Source of the DNA: an uncultured Bacilli bacterium
GTDB taxonomy: Bacteria > Bacillota_I > Bacilli_A > RF39 > UBA660
Assembly: GCA_947588795.1 (NCBI GenBank)
Contig: CANPZJ010000042.1
Coordinates: 1-6,791, forward strand
Length of the DNA: 6,791 nt
Direction: 5' to 3'
A model generated the notes under the pieces. It searched no databases and was not told where the DNA came from. It saw only the letters and a list, made by a program, of their open reading frames with translations. Made by a program: the position numbers and the translations under genes. Shown here one piece after another: positions 1 through 5,934 of this stretch; within the stretch, counting starts at the first letter, position 1; each line of letters opens with the position of its first letter.

Positions 1-1
1 G

Positions 2-1930
2 AAAGGAAATAAAAAGAGAGTAATAATATTGTTAATAATAGTAAGTATGATTACTATCTTTTTTGCATTTAAAACATCTATAAATAAGCCTTTAAAAAAT
101 TTGCCAGAAGTAAAATTAAGAGAGATAAAAAAAGATAAAGCAATTGCTATAATGGTATCTACAGATGGTGAAAAGTATAAAAAATATGAAGGAGAAGACT
201 GGCCAAAAGAAGGATATACATTTAAAAAGGCTGAATGTGTAAATAACAATGGTCAAGAAATAAAAGAAGCCATAACATATGAAAAAACATCAAATACAGT
301 AACATTGGAATCGAATGAAACATTATATTGTACATTATATTTTGATGTAATAAGAAAAATAACCTTGTTAGCAGATAATATTAATATAGTAGGTAAAGAT
401 GCCACTCTTACTAATTTAGTTAGCAATGGTAGTTTTGAAGGAAGTACAACAAATTGGAATATTCCAGCTGGGATTTTGCTCACAAATGAAAAAGCTAAAT
501 TTGGTCAATATTCACTTAAAAATTATAAAACGCCACCTTATTATGCTGCTGGAAATACGGTAAATAATATTGTGGCTAATCATAATTTTTATTTAAGCGG
601 CTGGCTTTATTCTACTGGAAATATATGGTGTTATCATGATTTTGGCTTTATATATGATAATGTTGTTCATTATGAAAATTTAGGTGGTATAACTACCAAT
701 AATGTTTGGGTAAGAGTTAGTAAATTGACTACATCACCTAATTATAATAATTTACAAGCTGGGTTTGCTGTTACTGATAATGGTAATGATGCTACTTCAG
801 ATGCTGTATGTTATGGCGATGGGGTAATGATGATAGATCTATCAGAAAGTTATAATCAAGAAATACCTTCAAAATCATATTTAGATACTAATGTTGGAAA
901 ATTTTATTTTGAAGATAAAGCAGATATTAAAACAGTTACTGGGATAACTGGAGAATTTGAAGCATCAGCTAAAACAGGAAAAATAGAATGTGATGGTGGG
1001 GAAGGAACAATAGAAAATGGTAAAGTAACCATAACCGGAAATGCTGATGAAATATCTTGTGTAATAAGAAATAATCCAATATCAACATTAAGAGAAAACG
1101 ATAAAAATAATAATTTAAGTCAAGAACTAGTGGGAGGTTTATATAGATATCAAGGAACATATGATAAAGTAGATAATAATTATATATGTTTAGGTACAGA
1201 CTGTAGTGAATATGGTAATGATATGTATAGAATAATAGGAATAAGTAAAGATGGCAATTTAAAAGTAATAAAGAAAACAGCTTTACCAACAGCTTATCAA
1301 TGGACTTCTGGGGGAGATGTAAAATGGCCAAACAGTGATCTATATAAAAATTTAAATACTAATTCAAATTCTATATATAATACTTTAAATAGTAATTTAA
1401 AAAGTAAAATAATAAATACTAGATGGATGTATGGTGATAATACTACGGAAGATTATGGTGAAAACAAAATGTATTTAATAGAAACCGGTCAAGCTTTGGC
1501 GTCATATTATATGAAAAATTCTGATAGCTATTTAAGTACACTTCAAACATATTATTGGGATATTTATAATGATGCAGTTAGTGCTCCGATAGGTCTTATG
1601 TATTTACATGATTATTTATATGCATATAGTAAAACAGGAGCTAAAAACAATACTGAAGCTGCTAATTCATGGATTCATTTAATACATAATGAATTGACTC
1701 ATCCAAGTAATTGTACATATGATGGATATGAATGTACTATGACACGTTATGGCTATACAACTGGAGATGCAAGTTGGGGTGGATATAGAACAATGTTTAT
1801 TAACCCTAATGGTCGTTTTTGGTCAGAGTGGGTTAATTTATATTATGCAGTTAGACCAGTATTCTCTTTAACTAATAATATAGAATTAAATGGTGAAGGA
1901 ACAATTGATCATCCATTTGTTATAAAATAA
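2..1930 (+). CDS. Modular exported membrane-anchored protein, 5' end at window edge
   Basis: Function unknown. A TTG at 29 could start a 633-residue protein, but the frame is open to base 2 and adds a Lys/Arg-rich stretch (KGNKKR) before a hydrophobic segment, as in a signal anchor. Base 1 is G and in phase, so the true ATG probably straddles the left edge. No cleavage site, lipobox or C-terminal LPxTG is evident, so I infer an N-terminally anchored surface protein. Modules, numbered from the TTG: about 36-108, a small Cys-pair domain; 128-295, a lectin-like jelly-roll module with SNGSFEGSTTNW and a YGDGVMMIDL motif like those of phage-tail and carbohydrate-binding proteins; 303-348, a second small Cys-pair domain; 366-633, a C-terminal domain ending in YAVRPVFSL and GEGTIDHPFVI, resembling DUF6273-type domains. 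The ten cysteines fall into five close pairs. Family names come from motif memory and are tentative; the reading frame itself is certain. Confidence 0.85.
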   Translation, partial: KGNKKRVIILLIIVSMITIFFAFKTSINKPLKNLPEVKLREIKKDKAIAIMVSTDGEKYKKYEGEDWPKEGYTFKKAECVNNNGQEIKEAITYEKTSNTVTLESNETLYCTLYFDVIRKITLLADNINIVGKDATLTNLVSNGSFEGSTTNWNIPAGILLTNEKAKFGQYSLKNYKTPPYYAAGNTVNNIVANHNFYLSGWLYSTGNIWCYHDFGFIYDNVVHYENLGGITTNNVWVRVSKLTTSPNYNNLQAGFAVTDNGNDATSDAVCYGDGVMMIDLSESYNQEIPSKSYLDTNVGKFYFEDKADIKTVTGITGEFEASAKTGKIECDGGEGTIENGKVTITGNADEISCVIRNNPISTLRENDKNNNLSQELVGGLYRYQGTYDKVDNNYICLGTDCSEYGNDMYRIIGISKDGNLKVIKKTALPTAYQWTSGGDVKWPNSDLYKNLNTNSNSIYNTLNSNLKSKIINTRWMYGDNTTEDYGENKMYLIETGQALASYYMKNSDSYLSTLQTYYWDIYNDAVSAPIGLMYLHDYLYAYSKTGAKNNTEAANSWIHLIHNELTHPSNCTYDGYECTMTRYGYTTGDASWGGYRTMFINPNGRFWSEWVNLYYAVRPVFSLTNNIELNGEGTIDHPFVIK

Positions 1931-1954
1931 AATATATGTGAAATATTAGTGAAA

Positions 1955-1981
1955 TTAGCACTCAATCCTTGCAATTGCTAA
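1955..1981 (+). promoter_or_regulatory. CIRCE operator (HrcA binding site)
   Basis: The consensus is TTAGCACTC-N9-GAGTGCTAA. The left arm at 1955-1963 matches 9 of 9. After exactly nine bases the right arm at 1973-1981 reads AATTGCTAA, matching 7 of 9. The site overlaps the proposed -35 box of the hsp20 promoter, a position from which the HrcA repressor would block RNA polymerase. CIRCE usually controls groESL and hrcA-grpE-dnaK; control of an hsp20 gene fits the same heat-shock logic. hrcA itself is not in the window. Confidence 0.85.
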
Positions 1982-1996
1982 AATTTGTGCTATAAT
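1969..1996 (+). promoter_or_regulatory. Housekeeping sigma promoter of hsp20 with extended -10
   Basis: A perfect TATAAT at 1991-1996 is preceded by TGC (1988-1990), giving an extended -10. A candidate -35 box TTGCAA (1969-1974, 4 of 6 to TTGACA) lies 16 bp upstream, inside the CIRCE element. The expected transcript start is about 2002-2004, which gives a leader of about 95 nt before the hsp20 ATG. The start position is inferred from spacing only. Confidence 0.75.
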
Positions 1997-2003
1997 TAAA
2001 GTG

Positions 2004-2027
2004 TAAAAGACATAAATGAGTCTTTTA
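2004..2027 (+). promoter_or_regulatory. Hairpin at the 5' end of the hsp20 leader
   Basis: TAAAAGAC (2004-2011) and GTCTTTTA (2020-2027) form a perfect 8-bp stem around an 8-nt loop, with two possible G-U pairs extending the base (2003/2028 and 2002/2029). It begins essentially at the predicted transcript start. No U-run follows, so it is not an intrinsic terminator. A 5'-terminal stem is known to slow mRNA decay in Bacilli, and that role is inferred here. Confidence 0.5.
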
Positions 2028-2044
2028 TGGGTATTATAATTATA

Positions 2045-2053
2045 TAGTGCTAA
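2045..2053 (+). promoter_or_regulatory. Orphan CIRCE right half-site in the hsp20 leader
   Basis: TAGTGCTAA matches 8 of 9 bases of the CIRCE right arm GAGTGCTAA and is the exact complement of eight bases of the intact left arm at 1955-1962. No left arm lies nine bases upstream of it (2027-2035 does not match). It may be a secondary HrcA contact, a relic, or chance in AT-rich DNA. Confidence 0.2.
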
Positions 2054-2054
2054 C

Positions 2055-2084
2055 CCTTTTGGGCGAACGACGCAAACTGAAAGG
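2055..2084 (+). promoter_or_regulatory. Candidate RNA thermometer covering the hsp20 Shine-Dalgarno
   Basis: Read as RNA, 2055-2062 (CCUUUUGG) pairs with 2077-2084 (CUGAAAGG). This gives eight consecutive pairs, including two adjacent G-U pairs in the middle. Above a three-A bulge (2074-2076), GCG (2063-2065) pairs with CGC (2071-2073) and closes an AACGA loop. The 3' arm contains AAAGG, the core of the Shine-Dalgarno AAGGAAG at 2081-2087, so the fold would hide the ribosome-binding site. A U-rich arm against the Shine-Dalgarno, weakened by G-U pairs and a bulge, is the design of fourU/ROSE-type thermometers known upstream of small heat-shock genes. The pairing is visible; temperature sensing is inferred. 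A ligand-binding element is an alternative. Confidence 0.45.
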
Positions 2085-2096
2085 AAGATTGATAAT

Positions 2097-2513
2097 ATGA
2101 TGTTAATACCAAGAAGAAATTCATTTGATTTATGGGATGAGGTGTTTAATGATCCATTCTTTAGTAATCACGAATCAAAAGTAATGAGAACTGATATTAA
2201 AGAAAATAAAGATAATTATGACATCTTAATTGATTTACCAGGTTATGAAAAAGAAGACATCAAAGTTGATGTTGAAGATGGTTACTTAAATGTATCTGCT
2301 TCAATGAATTCTCATCATGAAGAAAAAGAAGATGGTAAATTTGTAAGAAGAGAAAGATACTTTGGTGAATGTTCTCGTAGTTTCTATGTCGGAGATGAAT
2401 TACAAGCTGAAGATATTAAAGCATCATTTAAAAATGGTACTTTAAAACTTGAAGTTCCAAAATTAGAAGAAACTAAGAAAATACCTGAAAAGAAATACAT
2501 TGATATTGATTAA
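2097..2513 (+). CDS. hsp20: Small heat-shock protein, Hsp20/alpha-crystallin family
   Basis: An ATP-independent cytoplasmic holdase that binds unfolding proteins under heat stress and passes them to refolding chaperones. The 138 residues are normal length for a bacterial Hsp20. A short N-terminal arm (MMLIPRRNSFDLWDEVFNDPF) precedes the alpha-crystallin domain at about 31-121. Landmarks are YDILIDLPGYEKEDIKV (41-57), RRERYFGECSRSFYV (84-98) and KASFKNGTLKLEVPK (108-122), the last carrying the conserved G-x-L turn. The C-terminal IxI motif that packs into neighbouring dimers is present as I135-D136-I137. Two adjacent ATGs (2097, 2100) are possible starts; 2097 is chosen because it lies 9 nt from AAGGAAG (2081-2087). 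The gene is monocistronic, preceded by CIRCE and a structured leader, and closed by a terminator beginning in its stop codon. Confidence 0.95.
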   Translation: MMLIPRRNSFDLWDEVFNDPFFSNHESKVMRTDIKENKDNYDILIDLPGYEKEDIKVDVEDGYLNVSASMNSHHEEKEDGKFVRRERYFGECSRSFYVGDELQAEDIKASFKNGTLKLEVPKLEETKKIPEKKYIDID

Positions 2514-2538
2514 AAGTTGATTTGTTTCAACTTTTTTT
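2512..2538. terminator. Intrinsic terminator shared by hsp20 and sigK
   Basis: AAAAGTTGA (2512-2520) and TCAACTTTT (2527-2535) form a 9-bp stem with a 6-nt loop, followed by TTT (2536-2538), so seven T's run from 2532. The stem overlaps the hsp20 TAA. Read from the other strand, the same stem ends in four U's inside its 3' arm and lies 4 nt past the sigK stop codon, so it can serve both converging genes, more weakly for sigK. Confidence 0.85.
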
Positions 2539-2541
2539 CAT

Positions 2542-3237
2542 TTATAAAGTATTTTTTGATTTAATAAATTCTCTTAAAATTTTAGTTAATGCTCTTTTTT
2601 CAATTCTAGATACATAACTTCTTGATATACCTAAAGAGTCCGCTATTTCTTTTTGGGTTAAATCTTTTTCATTATTTAGACCATATCTTTTAATAATAAT
2701 TTCTTTTTCTCTTTTATTAAGTTTTTTCATATATTTATTTAATAAATTTATATTATCTTTAATTTGAATAGTATCTAGAATATCTTCGCTTTTATCTTCT
2801 AACATATCAACTAAATTAATTTCATTACCTTCTTTATCATAACCAATTGAATCATTTAAAGAAACAGTAAATTGATTTTTTTTATTACTCCGGTAATACA
2901 TTAAAATTTCGTTTTGAATACAACGAGCAGCATAAGTAGTTATTTTCACCTTTGGGGTTTTCTTGTAAGTATCAACACCTTTAATTAAACCAATAGTCCC
3001 AATCGAAATTAAATCATCTGTTTCGGTACTTTTACTATCAAATTTTTTAACAATGTGGGCTACTAATCTTAAGTTGTGTTCAATTAAAATATTACGAGCA
3101 TCTTTATCACCTTGAAGCATTAAATCAACATATTTATCTTCTTCTTCACTGGAAAGAGGTGGTGGAAAAACATTATTGCCATAAGAACCAGTAAAGAAAA
3201 TCATACTTTTAACAATATTTATTAAATTTAAAAACAT
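2542..3237 (-). CDS. sigK: RNA polymerase sigma-K factor precursor (pro-SigK)
   Basis: The late mother-cell sporulation sigma factor, directing coat and spore-maturation genes. It resembles Bacillus subtilis SigK closely: PLSSEEEDKYVDLM, ARNILIEHNLRLVAHIVKKF and DLISIGTIGLIKG (region 2), TYAARCIQNEILMYYR (2.4), a DKEGNEINLVDML linker, then the region 4 helix-turn-helix LTQKEIADSLGISRSYVSRIEK near residues 193-214. Region 3 is essentially absent, as in this family. The N-terminus keeps a hydrophobic pro-sequence (about residues 1-17, INIVKSMIFFTG). By alignment it would be cut by the SpoIVFB protease before SYGNN. I start at the ATG at 3237 (231 residues): AAGGA (3250-3246) is 8 nt from it but directly abuts the earlier ATG at 3246. 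The gene is intact, with no intervening skin-type element. It diverges from polA. Confidence 0.95.
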   Translation of the reverse strand: MFLNLINIVKSMIFFTGSYGNNVFPPPLSSEEEDKYVDLMLQGDKDARNILIEHNLRLVAHIVKKFDSKSTETDDLISIGTIGLIKGVDTYKKTPKVKITTYAARCIQNEILMYYRSNKKNQFTVSLNDSIGYDKEGNEINLVDMLEDKSEDILDTIQIKDNINLLNKYMKKLNKREKEIIIKRYGLNNEKDLTQKEIADSLGISRSYVSRIEKRALTKILREFIKSKNTL

Positions 3238-3245
3238 AAAACACA

Positions 3246-3250
3246 TCCTT
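3246..3250 (-). promoter_or_regulatory. Shine-Dalgarno of sigK, decides the start
   Basis: On the minus strand AAGGA is followed by eight bases and then the ATG at 3237. The upstream in-frame ATG at 3246 shares its A with this Shine-Dalgarno, leaving no spacing for initiation, so the shorter protein is favoured. Confidence 0.75.
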
Positions 3251-3255
3251 AGTAA

Positions 3256-3283
3256 ACTATATGTAAATTTACAAAAATTTTAT
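3256..3283 (-). promoter_or_regulatory. Possible sigma-E-type promoter of sigK
   Basis: On the minus strand CATATAGT (3263-3256) resembles the sigma-E -10 consensus (CATAcA-T), and ATAAA (3283-3279) lies 15 bp upstream as a loose -35. In B. subtilis sigK is transcribed by sigma-E with SpoIIID. The predicted transcript start falls about on the Shine-Dalgarno, which is tight, and AT-rich DNA makes chance matches easy. TATAGT within it could equally be a sigma-A -10, but no matching -35 is seen. Confidence 0.3.
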
Positions 3284-3297
3284 TAAAAAATTAACTA

Positions 3298-3326
3298 GTG
3301 CAAATGTTGGCTTTTTCATATATAAT
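3298..3326 (+). promoter_or_regulatory. Candidate promoter of polA
   Basis: A perfect TATAAT at 3321-3326 has a weak candidate -35, GTGCAA (3298-3303, 3 of 6), 17 bp upstream. The expected transcript start, near 3332, is directly before the Shine-Dalgarno AGGTGG (3333-3338), giving a leader of about 14 nt. Confidence 0.45.
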
Positions 3327-3345
3327 ATATTTAGGTGGTAGTATT

Positions 3346-5901
3346 ATGAAAAAAGTAGTTTTAGTAGATGGCAACAACTTATTATTTCGTTCTTATTATG
3401 CAACAGCATACACTGGTAATATAATGCGTAATAGTAAAGGATTTCCCACTAATGCTTTATATGGTTTTGCTGGCATGATTAATAAAATAATTGCCGAAGA
3501 AAATCCAGAATATATGGTGGTAGCGTTTGATATAGGAAAAAACTTTAGAAAAGAAAAATATGACTTTTATAAAGAAGGAAGAAGTGAAACACCAGATGAT
3601 TTAAAACTACAAATGCCTCTAGCTCGTGAAATACTTAAAGCAATGGGTATTGCTTACTTAGAACTTGCACCATATGAAGCTGATGATATTATTGGTACAG
3701 TAGCAAAGTATGCTGAAAGTGATCCAGAATACTACACTTTAATTGTTTCATCTGATAAAGATTTACTTCAATTAATTAGTTTTGAAACGGAAATTAAATT
3801 ATTAAAACAAAGTGGCTTTATTCGTTATAATGAAGAATCTTTTAAAGCTGATTATGGCATTGAACCTATTAAAATAATTGATTTAAAAGCTTTAATGGGG
3901 GATTCATCTGATAATATTCCTGGTGTTAAGGGAATTGGGGAAAAAACGGCTTTAAAATTATTACAAGAATATAAATCTTTAGATGGTATTTATGAAAATA
4001 TTGATAGTATTAAAGGCAAAATGCAAGAAAAGTTATTACAAGATAAAGATAATGCTTATATGAGTTATGAACTTGCTACTATCTATAGAGACGTCCCTAT
4101 AAATGTTAATTTTGAAGATTATAAATATACAGGTAAAGGTGGCGAAGATTTAAAAAAATTATATGAAGAATTAGAATTTTTCTCTCTTCTTAAAAATATT
4201 CCTAATGTTAAAAAAGAAGTTAAAGAAAATAAATATATAACTGTTAAAGATTTAAAGGAAATAAAGTTAGATCAAGATGTTGCTTTTTACTTAGAAGTAA
4301 GTGATATAAATTATCATTTTGGGGAAATTTTAGGTTTAAGTATCACTGATAAAAATAATACTTATTTTATTCCAGCAAATTTAGTAAAAGATGCTTTTAA
4401 ATTACTTGAAAATAAGAATGTTATTACTTATGATTTAAAGAAAACTTTAGTAGTAACTAAAAATAATTTAAAATGTGATTTTGATTTAATGATTGCCTCT
4501 TATTTAGTAGATTATCCGGCAAGTGATGATATTACTAAATTAATGCGTATTTTTAATGAAGATTGTATTACCTATGAAGATTTCAAAAAAAATAATTTTG
4601 TTAATTTAGAAAATGTTATTACTTTAAAAAGTAAATTTATTTATGAATATTGTCAAAAGGTTAAAGATGAAATGATAAAGAATGAACAAGAAAAAATATA
4701 TGAAAAAATAGAATTGCCTTTAACTTATGTTTTAGCTGATATGGAAATTACTGGTTTTAAATTTGAACAAAGTGCTCTAGAAGGAATGAAAAAAGAAGTT
4801 GCCGAAAAAATAGACAAAGTTACCAAAGAAATTTTAGAGTTAAGTGGTGAAGATTTTAATGTGGCAAGTCCCAAACAATTAGGTATTGTTCTTTTTGAAC
4901 ATATGGGCATTGGTAAAAGTAAAAAAATAAATCGAGGTTATAAAACTGATATTAAAACTTTACAAAAATATGTGGATAAACATCCAATTATTCCAAAAGT
5001 TTTAGAATACAGAAGCTTAGCCAAATTACAAAATACTTACCTTGATGGTTTAAATGATTTTGTCTTAAGTGATGGCAAAATTCATACAATTTTTAATCAA
5101 ACATTAACTAGAACTGGCAGACTTTCTTCAATGGATCCTAATTTACAAAATATTCCAACTAGAGAAGAATATGGTAAACAAATTCGTTTAGCTTTTGTGC
5201 CAAGTAATGATTTAATATTAAGTGCTGATTATTCCCAAATTGAGTTACGTATTTTAGCCCATATATCTGAATGTCAAGAATTAATTGATGCTTTTGTTAA
5301 TGATGAAGATATTCATACTAAAGTAGCAGCAGACATTCATGGTATACCTGAAAGTGAAGTTACAAAGCATATGCGTAGTATGGCAAAAGCAGTTATCTTT
5401 GGTATAGTTTATGGTATATCTGGTTTTGGTTTAGGAGAAAATCTTCATATCTCAAGAACAGACGCTAATAAATTTATTGAAAAATATTATGAACTTTATC
5501 CTGGCGTTAAAAATTATATGACTAATATCGTCAAAGAAGCTTATGAAACTGGTCAAGTTAAAACAATGTTTGGCCGAATTAGAAAAATTGCTGAACTTAG
5601 TGATAACAATTTTAGAGTTCGAAATATGGGAGAAAGAATGGCACTTAATACACCAATTCAAGGAACAAGTGCTGATATTATGAAAATGGCTATGATTGAA
5701 GTTTATAAAAAATTAAAAGAAAATAATTTAAAGAGTAAAATGATTTTACAAGTTCACGATGAAATTATAATTGATGCCGTTAAAGAAGAAGTACCAAAAT
5801 TAAAAGAATTAGTTAAAGATACAATGGAAAATGTTGTTAAATTAAGTGTGCCTTTAAAAATAGAAATAAATACTGGTGTTAATTGGTATGATGCAAAATA
5901 G
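3346..5901 (+). CDS. polA: DNA polymerase I
   Basis: Fills repair gaps and removes RNA primers from lagging-strand fragments. Started at ATG 3346 (851 residues) because AGGTGG lies 7 nt upstream and MKKVVLVDGNNLLFRSYY is the family's N-terminus; the in-frame GTG at 3298 would add 16 unconserved residues over the promoter. The 5' nuclease domain (about 1-290) has its acidic metal ligands: D8, E111/D113/D114, D137/D139, D186/D189. The exonuclease-like domain (about 300-470) looks dead: the FDTE position reads F-Y315-L-E317, the second acidic motif reads YDLKK (362-366) and the third reads LKSK (427-430), as in the Bacillus stearothermophilus type. The polymerase domain has motif A DYSQIELR (D628), motif B R677/K681/F685/Y689 and motif C H804-D805-E806. 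It ends GVNWYDAK, typical of the family. mutM follows after 51 bp. Confidence 0.97.
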   Translation: MKKVVLVDGNNLLFRSYYATAYTGNIMRNSKGFPTNALYGFAGMINKIIAEENPEYMVVAFDIGKNFRKEKYDFYKEGRSETPDDLKLQMPLAREILKAMGIAYLELAPYEADDIIGTVAKYAESDPEYYTLIVSSDKDLLQLISFETEIKLLKQSGFIRYNEESFKADYGIEPIKIIDLKALMGDSSDNIPGVKGIGEKTALKLLQEYKSLDGIYENIDSIKGKMQEKLLQDKDNAYMSYELATIYRDVPINVNFEDYKYTGKGGEDLKKLYEELEFFSLLKNIPNVKKEVKENKYITVKDLKEIKLDQDVAFYLEVSDINYHFGEILGLSITDKNNTYFIPANLVKDAFKLLENKNVITYDLKKTLVVTKNNLKCDFDLMIASYLVDYPASDDITKLMRIFNEDCITYEDFKKNNFVNLENVITLKSKFIYEYCQKVKDEMIKNEQEKIYEKIELPLTYVLADMEITGFKFEQSALEGMKKEVAEKIDKVTKEILELSGEDFNVASPKQLGIVLFEHMGIGKSKKINRGYKTDIKTLQKYVDKHPIIPKVLEYRSLAKLQNTYLDGLNDFVLSDGKIHTIFNQTLTRTGRLSSMDPNLQNIPTREEYGKQIRLAFVPSNDLILSADYSQIELRILAHISECQELIDAFVNDEDIHTKVAADIHGIPESEVTKHMRSMAKAVIFGIVYGISGFGLGENLHISRTDANKFIEKYYELYPGVKNYMTNIVKEAYETGQVKTMFGRIRKIAELSDNNFRVRNMGERMALNTPIQGTSADIMKMAMIEVYKKLKENNLKSKMILQVHDEIIIDAVKEEVPKLKELVKDTMENVVKLSVPLKIEINTGVNWYDAK

Positions 5902-5924
5902 GTTATATTATTTAACCTTTTTTT
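5900..5924 (+). terminator. Intrinsic terminator of polA overlapping its stop codon
   Basis: AGGTTA (5900-5905) and TAACCT (5913-5918) form a 6-bp stem with a 7-nt loop, followed by six T's (5919-5924). The stem begins inside the polA TAG (5899-5901). It is short and moderately weak, so some readthrough into mutM is plausible. Its U-tract runs directly into the mutM promoter. Confidence 0.7.
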
Positions 5925-5925
5925 G

Positions 5926-5934
5926 TGCTAAAAT
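5926..5934 (+). promoter_or_regulatory. Candidate extended -10 promoter of mutM
   Basis: TGC followed by TAAAAT (5929-5934, 5 of 6 to TATAAT) forms an extended -10 almost identical to that of hsp20 (TGTGCTATAAT there, TGTGCTAAAAT here). A -35 would fall in the polA terminator stem near 5906-5911 and is not recognisable, which an extended -10 promoter can tolerate. The transcript would start close to 5941, at the Shine-Dalgarno. Confidence 0.5.

Noticed and set aside
969..1331. 120-residue antisense ORF, rich in Leu, His and Tyr
   Set aside because: A shadow of the sense frame of the surface-protein gene: low-complexity composition, no Shine-Dalgarno and no recognisable motif. The same holds for the antisense frames at 253-483, 4725-4910 and 5452-5661.
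1971..1978. Palindrome GCAATTGC as a separate operator
   Set aside because: Eight bases within the CIRCE spacer and right arm; explained by overlap and too short to claim on its own.
1931..1981. Terminator for the surface-protein gene
   Set aside because: The only stems are a weak AATAT/ATATT pair (1931-1947) and the CIRCE dyad itself. Neither is followed by a proper T-tract, so no terminator is called.
2016..2039. Seven-codon upstream ORF (MSLLWVL) in the hsp20 leader
   Set aside because: Its start lies in the loop and 3' arm of the 5' hairpin and there is no convincing Shine-Dalgarno. An ORF this short is expected by chance.
2035..2040. Second TATAAT in the hsp20 leader as an alternative promoter
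   Set aside because: No -35 at 16-18 bp and no TGn extension, and TATAAT strings are frequent in DNA of this composition. The upstream promoter is far better and overlaps CIRCE.
2061..2077. Resemblance to a c-di-GMP-I riboswitch (GACGCAAA with a nearby GGGCGAAC)
   Set aside because: Only the short GACGCAAA string matches. The two-helix architecture, the tetraloop/receptor and the downstream helix are missing, and hsp20 is not a typical target.
1931..2096. CtsR or sigma-B control of hsp20
   Set aside because: No tandem GTCAAA-type heptads and no sigma-B-like -35/-10 pair seen in this region.
3238..3246. Upstream ATG of sigK at 3246
   Set aside because: Its Shine-Dalgarno would directly abut the start codon. 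The ATG at 3237 has 8-nt spacing and gives a pro-sequence of the expected length.
3298..3345. GTG start extending PolA by 16 residues
   Set aside because: The extension runs over the TATAAT and the Shine-Dalgarno, has no Shine-Dalgarno of its own and does not resemble PolA N-termini. ATG 3346 has AGGTGG at 7 nt.
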